64,000 bases of DNA from Saprospiraceae bacterium. Lineage in GTDB: Bacteria; Bacteroidota; Bacteroidia; Chitinophagales; Saprospiraceae. Below are positions 46,773-57,500 of this stretch, piece by piece (position 1 is the stretch's first letter; every line of letters begins with the position of its first letter). A model generated the notes under the pieces. The model saw only the letters and a program-made list of their open reading frames with translations, did not search any database and was not told the origin of the DNA. Location of the stretch: contig JADKGL010000003.1 in assembly GCA_016722295.1 (NCBI GenBank), forward strand, positions 183,661 through 247,660, written 5' to 3'. The translations under genes were made by a program, and so were the position numbers.

Positions 46773-47497
46773 TTATTTTGGGGCTTGAGTTGGTCTTTCC
46801 TGAGGATATATCGGTAATCCCTTTTTATGTCTTTCTAAATAGGTATTTACAAATCCTGGTTTAATGGAATTTGCCTTATCCAAATATTGTTGACATAGGT
46901 CAAACTTTCCTTCTTTCGCAAAAACTAATGAAAAATTAAAATAGGTAGAGGCACGATTTGGATCCATTTTTAGGACTCTATTATAGAAAGCTTTGCCTTC
47001 ATCAAATTTTGAAAGCGCACAATTAGCAATTCCTAATAATTCTAGGGTTTCAATGTCGTTTGGTCGGATACTATCTGCTAGAGTTAAGGATTTTTTCGCA
47101 TGGAGTGGGTTATTATCCATGAACTGATATTTTCGACCTAACTCTCTATAGGATACTGCCAAATTCTTATCAATCTCTTTAAAGTCGGGTTTTTGTTCTT
47201 TATGTAGAAAATACATATAGATCGCTTTTGATAATCGCGACGTCCAAAATACGCATTACCCAATAAAAGCACATTAGTTGAATTAGCAGTGTCTTTAAAA
47301 TATACTCTTTCTAATAATGGAATTGCCTGATTTACGATTTTCATTCTTTCGGCACTGTCTGTCACAGATCGAAATTTCATCATAAGCTCCAAACCTTGCT
47401 CGTAATCAGTTTTTGTAGATTTAGGTTTTTCTTTCTGTGATTGTACGCAAGAACCTAGGATTAGGACAAAACATAAAAATAAATACTTCTGGATCAT
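46773..47497 (-). CDS. TPR-repeat lipoprotein (single-base frameshift)
   Basis: A 241-residue lipoprotein after one correction. Signal peptide MIQKYLFLCFVLILGSC ends in lipobox LGSC. TPR motifs appear as NSTNVLLLGNAYFGRRDYQK, AVSYRELGRKYQFMDNNPLH, DIETLELLGIANCALSKFDE and ASTYFNFSLVFAKEGKFDLC. The frame breaks at the T run 47226-47229 (plus strand); with one more base it reads RRDYQKAIYMYFLHKEQK. It resembles the TPR part of the neighbouring glycosyltransferase, so the two may be related by duplication. Probably a periplasmic or outer-membrane scaffold. Confidence 0.83.
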
Positions 47498-47569
47498 AAA
47501 ACAAAGATACTTTTTCAGAAGTAAAATAAATTAGATTCAAAAATGTTAAGAAAAGAATAACAAAAATGT

Positions 47570-49318
47570 TTATTCTACTCTAGCTACTGGGTAAATACTG
47601 AAATTGGGCTCACTAAATTTTGAGTTTGTATATATGAAATAGAGCTGTGCGTTCACATTTTCTTTAAAACTAGAATCGGTCTTCATTTTTTCTTGAAACT
47701 CACTGAATAGTTGTGGTTGTTCTTCGAAAATTTTCCCTATTTGATGAGTGAAAATATAATCGGAAAAATACTCTTTGCGATCTGTAATTGCATCAAAAAA
47801 ATTCCAAGCGAAATAGGAATCTTTTGCTTGAGGTTCTAGTACTTCAATGACGAATCGATCTGATTCATATCCCATTGGGATAATGTAATCTCCTTTGAAA
47901 TATTTTTTTGAATGTGCGATTTTCTCTACGTTTACTTTTGAATGTAGAAAATGATTTTCGTATGCTTTTTTAGGAGACTGAAAATCTATGATTTTATAAT
48001 ATTGTGCATTGATGAAAGAGTCACTATGCAATTGTGTCATCGGAATATTATTTTTTTTCAAACGATCAATAACTTGATGATAAGCTTGATGTATGATATA
48101 GAATTTCGGTTTTGTAGTGGTTTGTTGTGCTACAAAATAATTGTAATATGGAATGCGAAGAGAACTCACTTTATTTTTATTGTAGAATAAATATGGTTTA
48201 TGTAAGAAGGGAGATATTGGATATTCCACTTCATATGCATTGAAATCAAGACTATCAGCAATGGATTTATCTAATGTCCAACTTAGTGCATATTCTCTTT
48301 TTTTTATTTCAAATTGTTTGGAAGATTCGATGGATTCTAGAATTTTATTTTTGTATAAATCAGCGGTAGAGACAAAGGTCTTGAGTAGTCTCAATTGCGA
48401 ATTCACTCGATCGCGATGTGGCTTTAACATGTGTGATTCTGTAACAAAAGACAGACAATGATGTAAGGCTGCATAACCCGAGGAATATCTCGGCGAATCT
48501 TCAAAATCATAAATTCCATGATTTGGTAATCCTTCAAAATCGACATAAGGAAACATTTCATCCTTTTGCTTTTTCATTTGTGCATAGAGCTCAGGGACAA
48601 ATTGATCATACATGCACGAAGCTATGGAAGGATTCAATTTATTTTTTTGTGAACTGATTAATGTCATCGTATAAGGATAGTCTGCACCATCCGTAGTGTG
48701 CGTGTCTATGAAAATATGTGGTTTCCATTTTTGAAAAATAGTCACAAAACTTACTGCATTTCTGCTATCCATTTTTATAAAATCTCGATTTAAATCTAAA
48801 TTCTGTACATTTCCACGAAAGCCATATTCGAGTGGCCCATTTTGATTTGCTCGAGTATGACTATTCCTTTGTTTCATTCCGCCTATATTGTAGACTGGAA
48901 TGATTACAATGCAGATTCTATCTAAATACTTTCTCCATTGAGGATCTACAATCATATCTCTAGCAAAAATCATACTCGCATCGATGCCATCGGGTTCGCC
49001 AGGATGAATTCCATTATTGATGAGTATAATAAGTTTGTTTTGTTTTTTACAATCCTCGTAATTTTTTACATTCGAAGTGGAGATGATCACTGTATGTATT
49101 GGTTCATCGATATCAGAAGCACCACTTTCAACTATTTTTACGAATTTACTACGCGTAGTTAATTTTTTGTAGAATGAAATGCATTCTTCATATGTACAAG
49201 TAGTCAAAGGATTGGATTCAAAAGGTGTTATTGGAGATTGTCCGCTGCAAAATATAGCACCTATATTAAAGATAAGTACAATATATAAATTTTTAGTATT
49301 GACTCGTAAAGAATTCAT
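47570..49318 (-). CDS. M14 family zinc carboxypeptidase
   Basis: A 582-residue exported peptidase. N-terminal leader NLYIVLIFNIGAIFCSGQ is a signal peptide. Zinc ligands are in INNGIHPGEPDG (His105 and Glu108, the HxxE pair) and FIDTHTTDGADYPY (third His), with the catalytic Glu in FVTESHMLKPH. NLDLNRDFIKMD contains the conserved substrate-binding Asn-Arg. A C-terminal ~250 residues forms an additional beta domain. It removes C-terminal residues from peptides in the periplasm or outside. I start at ATG 49318, two codons after a TTG. It diverges from the S9 peptidase gene. Confidence 0.9.
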   Translation of the reverse strand: MNSLRVNTKNLYIVLIFNIGAIFCSGQSPITPFESNPLTTCTYEECISFYKKLTTRSKFVKIVESGASDIDEPIHTVIISTSNVKNYEDCKKQNKLIILINNGIHPGEPDGIDASMIFARDMIVDPQWRKYLDRICIVIIPVYNIGGMKQRNSHTRANQNGPLEYGFRGNVQNLDLNRDFIKMDSRNAVSFVTIFQKWKPHIFIDTHTTDGADYPYTMTLISSQKNKLNPSIASCMYDQFVPELYAQMKKQKDEMFPYVDFEGLPNHGIYDFEDSPRYSSGYAALHHCLSFVTESHMLKPHRDRVNSQLRLLKTFVSTADLYKNKILESIESSKQFEIKKREYALSWTLDKSIADSLDFNAYEVEYPISPFLHKPYLFYNKNKVSSLRIPYYNYFVAQQTTTKPKFYIIHQAYHQVIDRLKKNNIPMTQLHSDSFINAQYYKIIDFQSPKKAYENHFLHSKVNVEKIAHSKKYFKGDYIIPMGYESDRFVIEVLEPQAKDSYFAWNFFDAITDRKEYFSDYIFTHQIGKIFEEQPQLFSEFQEKMKTDSSFKENVNAQLYFIYTNSKFSEPNFSIYPVARVE

Positions 49319-49375
49319 GGACAAAATTATTTGAAAATAATCACATGTAAAAGTAAATGTCAGAATATAATCCTC

Positions 49376-49383
49376 TATTTTTG
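49376..49383 (+). promoter_or_regulatory. -7 box of the S9 peptidase gene
   Basis: TATTTTTG matches TAnnTTTG and lies 21 bases before ATG 49405. It is inside the longer reading frame that starts at 49357, which favours the 49405 start. No clear -33 element. Confidence 0.4.
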
Positions 49384-49404
49384 ATTTTATCTTATGATTT
49401 TGAA

Positions 49405-51480
49405 ATGATGCAAAAAATTATTCTATTTCTTTTCCTTTATAGCTCAGCTATTGCGCAAAGCAAAAAGCCAATCACACATGAAGATCTTTGGATGCTCAAA
49501 CGTGTATCCTTTCCTGCGATAAGTCCAAATGGCGAATGGTGTGTGTACAATGTCTCTGAGCCAAACTATGATGAAAAAGAGCAAATCCATGAGCTTTATA
49601 TAAGTGCGATAAAAGGAACTTCAAAGCCGCGAAAAATTACTTCCAGCAAAGGTTCAGAATCATCATATTCATGGAGTCCTGATGGAAAAAAAATAGCTTT
49701 TGCAGCTAAACGCAATGAAGATGAAAAAGCTCAAGTCTATATCTTAAACATAGCAGAAGGCGGAGAGGCTCAGCGTCTGACGAATCTTTGTACTGGTGCT
49801 TCAAATCCAAAATGGAGTCCTGATGGTAAAAAGATTTTGTTCTCAAGTTCGGTATACGCGCTTTGTTTTGCAGATAGCTGCAATAAAAAGAAAATAGATG
49901 AAGAGAAGAAAATAAAATACAAGGCAAAGGTATATGAATCATTCCCAATTCGAAATTGGGATACATGGATAGAAGAGAGGCAACAGCATTTTTTTGTTCA
50001 AGATGTCGACTCTAAAGTTGATCCAAAAAATATGTATGCAGAAGTGAAATCTGAGGCCAAAGATTTATTTGTTGATTCAAAAATAGCAAGCAATGGTGAT
50101 TTTAGTACAAGCATTGCTGAATGGAGCAATAATTCTGATGAAATCTATTTCATAGCAAGTACGAATACGAAACAAGCCGCTTATAGCGATGTTCGATCTC
50201 ATTTGTATAAAATATCAATACAAGGCGGCGAGGAAAAACTAGTTTTGGGAGGCGATTACAGTTACTCAAATCCTAAGTTCTCCGAAGATGGAAAATATTT
50301 ATTTATCCAACGAGCAATTGAAAATAACAGACAGGTCTACAATGAAATGGCTCTCATAAAATACGCTTTGCCATCTTTAAAAGAAGAAGCAAATTATAAG
50401 CAATTAATGGATAGGCCTATTCAATCCTACAAAGTCGCAAACGACAAACTTTATTTAATCATTGAAAATCAAGGAAAAGATGAATTGCATTCCTTAGATT
50501 TCAAGAACGATCAGTTCACAAAATTGTCGAGCAATACAATCAAAGGATGTATTACAAATGTTTCAGTGAGTCAAGGGAAAAATCCAATCATAGTTGCCAA
50601 TTACGAGTCAACTACAAGGCCAACTGAGATTGTAAAAATTACTGAGAATGGATCTTTAAATTTTTTAAGTTTCTTTAATTATGCAAGACTAGATTCATTA
50701 GATCTTCAAGAGCCAGAGACATTTTGGACGACTACAAAAACTGGTAAAAAAGTGCGAAGCATGTTGATTAAACCAGCAGGATTCGATAAGAGTAAAAAGT
50801 ACCCAATGCTAGTGCTTATGCATGGAGGACCAGCAGGAAGTTGGAAAGAAAACTGGGGATATCGATGGAACTATCATCTATTGGCAAAACCTGGTTATGT
50901 CATATTGCTTACAGATTATACAGGGTCGACAGGTTATGGAGAAAAATTCTCACAAGAAATCATACAAGATCCATTTCAAGGACCTGCAAATGAAATCCTA
51001 GATGCAGCAGAAGATGCAATAAAACAGTATTCATTCATCGACCCTCTTAGACAAGCAGCTGCTGGTGCAAGTTATGGAGGTCATCTCGCCAATTGGATGC
51101 AAGCCACTACCACACATTACAAATGTCTTATTTCTCACGCAGGTCTTGTCAATAGTATATCGCAATGGGGTACAAGTGACGTAATCTATGGACGTGAAAT
51201 CATGAATGGCAGCGAGCCTTGGGCAGAGAGTAAAGTATGGAAAGAGCAAAACCCATTTACATATTCTGCGCAGTTCAAAACTCCAATGTTGATCACAATA
51301 GGCGAACTCGATTATAGAGTGCCAATCAACAATAGCATCGAAAATTTTTATATCCACCAGCGCCTAAAAATCCCAAGCAAACTTATCGTATTTCCAGAAG
51401 AGAATCATTGGATTTCTAAAGCGGAGAATAGTCGTTTTTTTTATCAGGAAGTTCATGCTTGGTTGGCGAAATGGTTGTAA
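49405..51480 (+). CDS. S9 family prolyl oligopeptidase-type serine peptidase
   Basis: A 691-residue exported serine peptidase. Signal peptide MMQKIILFLFLYSSAIAQS; a frame from an earlier ATG at 49357 would bury this leader, so I start at 49405. The first ~430 residues are a beta-propeller with TolB-like blades (YSWSPDGKKIAFAAKRNEDE, NPKWSPDGKKILFSSSVY). The C-terminal alpha/beta-hydrolase has nucleophile Ser556 in GASYGGHLANWM, the catalytic Asp in IGELDYRVP and His in EENHWISKAEN. It cleaves short peptides, probably as part of the nutrient-protease set with the M14 and M28 enzymes nearby. Confidence 0.93.
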   Translation: MMQKIILFLFLYSSAIAQSKKPITHEDLWMLKRVSFPAISPNGEWCVYNVSEPNYDEKEQIHELYISAIKGTSKPRKITSSKGSESSYSWSPDGKKIAFAAKRNEDEKAQVYILNIAEGGEAQRLTNLCTGASNPKWSPDGKKILFSSSVYALCFADSCNKKKIDEEKKIKYKAKVYESFPIRNWDTWIEERQQHFFVQDVDSKVDPKNMYAEVKSEAKDLFVDSKIASNGDFSTSIAEWSNNSDEIYFIASTNTKQAAYSDVRSHLYKISIQGGEEKLVLGGDYSYSNPKFSEDGKYLFIQRAIENNRQVYNEMALIKYALPSLKEEANYKQLMDRPIQSYKVANDKLYLIIENQGKDELHSLDFKNDQFTKLSSNTIKGCITNVSVSQGKNPIIVANYESTTRPTEIVKITENGSLNFLSFFNYARLDSLDLQEPETFWTTTKTGKKVRSMLIKPAGFDKSKKYPMLVLMHGGPAGSWKENWGYRWNYHLLAKPGYVILLTDYTGSTGYGEKFSQEIIQDPFQGPANEILDAAEDAIKQYSFIDPLRQAAAGASYGGHLANWMQATTTHYKCLISHAGLVNSISQWGTSDVIYGREIMNGSEPWAESKVWKEQNPFTYSAQFKTPMLITIGELDYRVPINNSIENFYIHQRLKIPSKLIVFPEENHWISKAENSRFFYQEVHAWLAKWL

Positions 51481-51489
51481 TGGATTTTA

Positions 51490-51640
51490 ATTAGTTAATG
51501 TGAGAATTAGATAATTTGCAAATTAGAAAATGTGCAAATTTGCAAATGGTTTTTTTTAATGAGGGAATTAGTTAATGAGTTAATTTGAGAATTGGATAAT
51601 TTGCAAATTTGAAAATGTGCAAATGGTTTTTGTAATGAAG
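51490..51640. repeat. Two imperfect ~80-bp direct repeats rich in TTTGCAAA
   Basis: The series TTAGTTAATG ... GAGAATT-GGATAATTTGCAAAT ... AAAATGTGCAAATGGTTTT occurs twice. The same words return at 52850-52900, 52985-53010 and 59636-59675, and reversed at 53430-53475. This is dispersed intergenic repeat, not coding. Confidence 0.6.
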
Positions 51641-51654
51641 ATGGAAAAATAATA

Positions 51655-51722
51655 GCTATGGAGGAGCGATCTGTTTGTAGAAAAATTAATCATAATATTG
51701 AACTCCAGAGGGGTGACCTATT
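51655..51722 (+). repeat. Single REP-like unit
   Basis: GGAGCGATCTGTTTGTAGAA followed by ...CTCCAGAGGGG. The CTGTTTGTAGAAAAA core is the same as in the palindrome array at 59.7-60.5 kb. A short open frame over it (51658-51843) is a by-product. Confidence 0.55.
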
Positions 51723-51823
51723 TAATGCGCAAATGAACAAAATTTGCAAACCTGCATATGGTGGGCAAATAGTTCCAGAGGAGAGTTATGTTAAAATAAA
51801 AATAATTTGCAAGTTGAATTCGA

Positions 51824-52777
51824 TCAATAATATAAAAAATTAAAATCTACCCTTCCGTGCTTTATCCCAACAGTTGGTGCTGGTATTTTAAAAATGTTTA
51901 AGACATATAGTGTTGATTTCAGAAATCGATTCTTAACAGGAATTTTAGTTAGATTTAAATCTAAACTCAAATAATATTCATTCCCTCTAGGATAGATATT
52001 TTTATCCAAAACGATTTGATTGCCTTGATTATTTGTCCATTCATTTTTATATCCACCAAACAAATTATTTGCACCATATCCCACCGCAAAATTTAAAAAT
52101 GCTGGCCACTTGGATTTAGAATAAAACAAACTGGGATTAAATGAAATCCAATAGGTCTGCGCATTATAATCCTTCAACAGTTTCTCACCGATGGAGTTTC
52201 CATTAAGGGCTTTCACTCGCTCTTGAATATCGTCATTGTAGTTTTTATAATTCTCTACATGCGAAGAAAATTTCAAAAGGATTCGCTGTTCCTTCCACAA
52301 CAATTGTTGCGTCAAGAAAAAACCTGAGCCAATGAGATTGCTAGAAATATCTGCCCACGAAAAGCCCCATTTATTGCTATACCCATCGTAAACTTCAATT
52401 GTGGTCTGAAACAAATTCGCCATACCAACCCCAACCCACATTGCTTTCCTATCGCTTAATCCAGCCCATTTCGCACCGCGAAAACACAGATCAGATTGAA
52501 AGTATCCATCATAGACATGACCCATCTTATCCATATTTTTCCATTCTCCGAGATCATTGAAAAAATGAAATTTACCGAGATCGCCATTTTTATACCATGC
52601 CTGATAAAGCCCTATTGAAAATGCACTATAAGTCAAAGCAGAAAATGCAATCCCTTGATGAAGTCTCTTCTTGTTTAAACTATCAGAGGGCATGAGGAAT
52701 CGATTCAATCCTGACTGTGCTCCTAAAGCAAACACCCACATCATAAAGCACAAAATCAAAGAAAACCTCCGACACAT
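51824..52777 (-). CDS. DUF2279 (YfiM-like) family protein
   Basis: A 317-residue exported protein with signal peptide ending CFMMWVFALGAQ. The DUF2279 region has FHFFNDLGEWKNMDKMGHVY, YFQSDLCFRGAKWAGLSDRK and QTTIEVYDGYSNKWGFSWAD with several membrane-like segments (MWVGVGMANLFQ, LIGSGFFLTQQL). The C-terminal ~120 residues look like beta-strands of an outer-membrane domain (FLNFAVGYGANNLFGGY, YYLSLDLNL) and end in aromatic residues (FNFLYY). Probably an outer-membrane-associated lipid or envelope protein; function unknown. It ends convergently with repeat sequence. Confidence 0.82.
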   Translation of the reverse strand: MCRRFSLILCFMMWVFALGAQSGLNRFLMPSDSLNKKRLHQGIAFSALTYSAFSIGLYQAWYKNGDLGKFHFFNDLGEWKNMDKMGHVYDGYFQSDLCFRGAKWAGLSDRKAMWVGVGMANLFQTTIEVYDGYSNKWGFSWADISSNLIGSGFFLTQQLLWKEQRILLKFSSHVENYKNYNDDIQERVKALNGNSIGEKLLKDYNAQTYWISFNPSLFYSKSKWPAFLNFAVGYGANNLFGGYKNEWTNNQGNQIVLDKNIYPRGNEYYLSLDLNLTKIPVKNRFLKSTLYVLNIFKIPAPTVGIKHGRVDFNFLYY

Positions 52778-53483
52778 CAGATCAATTTTCTACAAAGGTA
52801 AAGAAATTAAAGTAAACCCTTAATCGGAGCTGTCTAATGTGATAATTAGTATTAATTTGCAAATTTGCAAATTTGAAAATGTGCAAATCTGCAAATGTTT
52901 TTTAAAGTGATAATGTATTCAGAAATATAGTAGTAATAAAGTCCTCCATTTTCAAGGGAGGATTTAGGAGGGTTATTGTGTCATGTGAGCAAAATGTGTA
53001 AATCTGCAAATGGTTTGAATAAAAGTTATTAGGAATGACCTAGTAGTATAAAGTCCTCCATTTTCAAGGAAGATTTTAGTGAGTTATTGTGTCATGAGCA
53101 AGTTGCAAATCTGAAAATAATCGTTTTTGATTTGATAATTTTCTGCCCTTATGAAGATAAAGTCCTCCATTTCGGGGGGGTTAGTGAATGAATATTCAAT
53201 CTGAAAATGTACGAATAAATCCTCCATTTTCAAGGGAGGATTTAGCTGGGTTATTGCGAAATATTTTAGCTTATTATTACATCACGCAAGTCCCAATCTG
53301 CGAAATCCAATAATCCGTTTAATCTGTGATTCTGATAATTGCACTTCTAAAGGAAGCTTTTGATTATTATAACTTGCATAATTTATTAACTTAAATATGG
53401 ATCCACTTTTATGTGGCAGTTTAATTAAATATTCTCAAATTAACCAATTCTCAAATTAACTAATTTTCTAATTAAAAAATGGC
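52778..53483. repeat. Repeat-filled spacer with four hairpin copies
   Basis: About 700 bases without a gene. An element with arms (A)ATCCTCC and GGAGGATT around ATTTTCAAG occurs at 52941-52965, 53053-53077 (worn), 53162 (partial) and 53218-53243 (perfect). It is often followed by GGGTTATTG. Between them lie TTTGCAAA-type words. Two copies also carry GTGTCATG after the hairpin. Confidence 0.7.
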
Positions 53484-54137
53484 TCATTCAAAAAACTTCC
53501 AAATATCATGACTAGGCCAATTGGTGGTCAATTTTATTTCTTGATTTTTTTGTGAATGGTAAAATGAAATCGAATAGGCGTGAAGTCCAATAGAGCGATC
53601 TTTGTTTGAACGTCTAGCGCCGTACTTTACATCGCCTCTTACTGGAATTCCAGCTTTTGATAATTGGGCTCGTATTTGATGAAATTTTCCACTTTCAGTT
53701 TGTAATTCTAATAAATGATATTGATCGGATGATTTCAGAATTGTGTAATGCAATTTTACTAAATCTGAATTTTTAAAAGGAGCGACATCAATAATTGCTT
53801 TATTGGATTTTTGTGATTTTCCAATATAATGTTCTAAAGTAGCCTCAATTGGGATTTCAATTTTTGGTACGAGTGCAAGGTATTTTTTTTGAAAAGTGCT
53901 GCCCATTTGTTTTTGGAATTCAGCCGCAGCTTTTTGCGTTTTTGCAAAAACTACGATGCCAGACACAGGTCTGTCGATCCGATTGCAAAGAAACAATTCT
54001 TGTTTTGCATAAGCCATTACTATTTCTGTAAGTGCGGTATCTTCAGTTTTATCTTTTTGTACTGGAATCCCAGAAGGTTTGTCTACTACGATATAGTGAT
54101 GATCTTTGTAAAGTACGATTGAAGCAATATTTTCCAT
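53484..54137 (-). CDS. RluA-family pseudouridine synthase
   Basis: A 217-residue RNA pseudouridine synthase. The catalytic motif is LCNRIDRPVSGIVVFAK with Asp55. Opening motif IVVDKPSGIPVQKD, QKKYLALV, and closing LLELQTESGKFHQIRAQLS, IPVRGDVKYGARR, IGLHAYSISF are all present. It lacks an S4 domain, so it is a short RluA-type form. The target base (23S rRNA or tRNA) is not evident. The ATG overlaps the stop of the DUF4834 gene upstream by one base. Confidence 0.92.
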   Translation of the reverse strand: MENIASIVLYKDHHYIVVDKPSGIPVQKDKTEDTALTEIVMAYAKQELFLCNRIDRPVSGIVVFAKTQKAAAEFQKQMGSTFQKKYLALVPKIEIPIEATLEHYIGKSQKSNKAIIDVAPFKNSDLVKLHYTILKSSDQYHLLELQTESGKFHQIRAQLSKAGIPVRGDVKYGARRSNKDRSIGLHAYSISFYHSQKNQEIKLTTNWPSHDIWKFFE

Positions 54138-54271
54138 TAGTCGATTTCTTCATAATCCGTATATTTTTTGTTATCTTTTCTTTCTTCACGGATAATGATG
54201 GTTTTAGATTTGAAGAAAAGATGATAAGCTCCATATATCGCTAATCCCAATAAAAGTAAACGAAGTAACAT
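54137..54271 (-). CDS. DUF4834-like small membrane protein
   Basis: A 44-residue protein: one membrane helix (MLLRLLLLGLAIYGAYHLFF) followed by a charged tail (KTIIIREERKDNKKYTDYEE). The layout and tail match the DUF4834 family of Bacteroidota. I start at the Met before the helix; an upstream in-frame ATG at 54370 adds 33 residues without family support. It is coupled to the pseudouridine synthase gene by a TAATG overlap. Confidence 0.7.
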   Translation of the reverse strand: MLLRLLLLGLAIYGAYHLFFKSKTIIIREERKDNKKYTDYEEID

Positions 54272-54533
54272 ATCAAAAACTTTTTCCAAAGGTACGACAT
54301 ATCTAATTACCCAATTAAAAATGGACTTTAGGCTTTCTAAATGAATTGTTATTTTCAAGTTCAAAATCAAAGTTTAGTACTAATGCACATTGAAATTCGT
54401 TTACTATTGATGCCGTGTGGTAAAGAAAATAAAGCTTTCTCGATTGAAATTTCGGTATTCGAGTGAGATTTGTTACTTTTACAGCAATTTTTATAATATA
54501 ATATTTTTAAATTTATAAGACTCTGATAATCAA

Positions 54534-57500
54534 ATGAATCCATTATCAAAAAGGGCAAATATTACGGGATGGCTCGTATTTGCAATAGCGACAGTAATTT
54601 ATTTTCTTACCGTAGAGCGCACAGGTAGTTTGTGGGACTGTGGTGAATTTGTACTTGGAGCTTATAAGCTTCAGATCGTGCATCCACCTGGAGCACCTTT
54701 CTTCTTATTGGTCGGAAGGATGTTTACTTGGGTAGCAGATTTGTTGTCCAATAATCAGTCAGACATTGCTTTTGCAATAAATCTAATGTCAGGTATCTGT
54801 ACTGCATTTGCTGCAATGTTTATCTGTTGGGTAACGATAATGTTTGCTAGAATGGCTATGGGAAATTCTCAAGAGTTGGATGATTCAAGAGATATGGCCA
54901 TTAATGGTGCGGGTCTAGTAGCAGGCCTAGCAACGGCATTCAGTACATCAATATGGTTTTCAGCAGTCGAAGGCGAGGTGTATGCAATGTCCACTATGTT
55001 TACAGCAATGACCTTATGGGCTGCCACAAAATGGTATTATTTGCCAAATGATCCAAAGAATGACAAATGGTTAATTTTTGCATTTTATGCTGTTGGACTT
55101 TCTATCGGTGTGCATTTATTAAGTTTATTGGTATTTTCTGTCATGGCAATCATGGTATACAATAAGCGATGGAAAAATCCTACATGGATTGGTATGTTGA
55201 TCGCTTGTGGTGTCGGGATTGTGGGAACGATGTTGTTTCAATCCATAATAATCTCAGGAATTCCTTCACTTTGGGCTTTTTATGAAAAATTGACTGTGAA
55301 TTCTTTTGGACTACCGTTTCATTCAGGTATAGTGCCAACATTGGCTACCTTGGGTGCTTTGGCTTATTTTGGAATGCAATATGCTCGTAAGAAAGGCAAT
55401 GATATTTTACATAAATCGATATTGACCTTGACTTTTATAACTATATCTTATTCAATAGTAGGTGTAGTGATCATAAGAGCCATTGCTAATCCACCGATCA
55501 ATATGAACGCTCCTGATGATGTGATGCGATTATTGCCTTATCTAAATAGAGAACAATATGGTGATCGCTCATTGGTGAAAGGACCACATTTTGATGCAAG
55601 ACCTATAAATACAAAATCTACAGATCGATATGGTCGCGTAGGGAATGAATACAAAGTAGTCGATCGAAAATTTGATTATGTCTATAAAAAATCTGATGAA
55701 ATTTTACTACCAAGAATAGGCCATTCTGATCAAGGCAGACCACAATTGTATCGAATGTGGATGGATTATTTGGGTTTTAAAAAAGATGGACCTCCGACGA
55801 TGGCATTCAATCTTAGTTTCCTTTGGAATTATCAGTTTGGTTGGATGTATTGGAGATATTTTATGTGGAATTATGTTGGTCGACAGAATTTTGAACAAGG
55901 TACTTTTTCATGGAATAAGCGAGATGGAAACTGGATGTCAGGGATCAAAGCATTCGATAGCAACAAACTATACAATCAAGATCGATTACCTCGAGTGATC
56001 GAAGAAGATCAATCTAGAAATAGTTATTTTTTCATACCATTGATCTTGGGCATTTTAGGAGTGGTTTATCATTTTAGAAATAACAAAAAAGATTTTTGGA
56101 CATTGTTCTCTATGTGGTTATTGGCTGGTATGGCATTATGCTTTTTCAGTAATTCACCGCCAAATGAACCAAGAGAAAGAGATTATGTGCTCGTAGGATC
56201 CTTTATGATTTTCTGTATTTGGATCGGTATGGGTGTCATGTTTATATATGAATTAGTAAGAGAAAAAGTAAAGTTGAATGGCATTGCTCCTGCAGCACTT
56301 GCATCTTGCTTAGGACTTGCAGCACCTGTAATTATGTGTGTACAGAATTATGATGACCTAGGTCGTCAAGGAATCACAGCGGCTCGAGATTACGCATCAA
56401 ATATATTAGAATCGTGCAAACCAAATTCGATCATCTTTACCTATGGAGATAATGATACTTATCCAGTATGGTACGCTCAAGAAGTAGAAGGTATTCGTAG
56501 AGATGTACGTGTGATCAATCTTTCTTTAATAGCAGTAGATTGGTATATCGCTGCACAAAGAAGAAAAATCAATGAATCACCTGCTATAAAAATGAGTATT
56601 CCTCAAGATAAATACCGTGGCTTTTTACGCAATCAAGTATTTTATTTTAATCCTGAGACTCAATCATCAACTCCAGGCAATGATAAGGAAATGAGCGCAC
56701 AAGCATGGTTAAAATTCATAGGAGAAGATCATCCATTGTCTTCAGGAAGTGGAAGAGATATAGAGACATTTATGCCAAGCACGAATGTGTATTTGGATGT
56801 GAATCCAGAAGCAGCTTTGAGATTGGGTATGGTGAAACCTAATGACTCTGTAGGTATCTCAAGAATACCTTTCAATCTTGCAGGTAAAACCTATTTGACT
56901 AAAGATGAATTGGCAGTTTATGATATCATTACGTCTAATATAAATGACAGACCAATTTATTTTTCTGTAACTTGTCATGGAGAGAAATTAATGGGATTGG
57001 ATGATTATACAGAAATGCATGGAATGGCATTGCGCATAGTTCCAGTTAAATCTGCTAGTGAACGAAATATGTACATCTATGGCGCAGGTAAAATGGACCT
57101 AGACTACACTTATGATGTTGTAATGAATAAATATAAGTGGGGAAATTTTGACAAACAAAAATTATTTGTTGACAAATCCTATGGACCAAGTGTTCAAGCA
57201 TTCAGAATGATCATGATGCGATTGACGAATGGATTGTTAGCTAAAGGAGATACAGAACGCGCAACTGCTGTTGCAAATAAATATTTTGAATCCTTTCCAA
57301 ATATGAACTTCCAATATGACGGAAGATCTATGCCATTTATTCAAGCATTGATTGCTGGAAAAAAATTCGATGATGCAAAAAAACACTTGAATATATTGTC
57401 AGCAGAGACACTAGATATGTTGGAATTTTATGATACCTTAAGTCCAGAAGATCTACAAGGCGGATTCCAACAGGATAAAGCATTTGCCTCATCTACAGTG

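Noticed and set aside
51658..51843. 61-codon open frame
   Set aside because: It begins inside a REP-like unit (GGAGCGATCTGTTTGTAGAA) and runs into the convergent DUF2279 gene; composition follows the repeat, not a protein.
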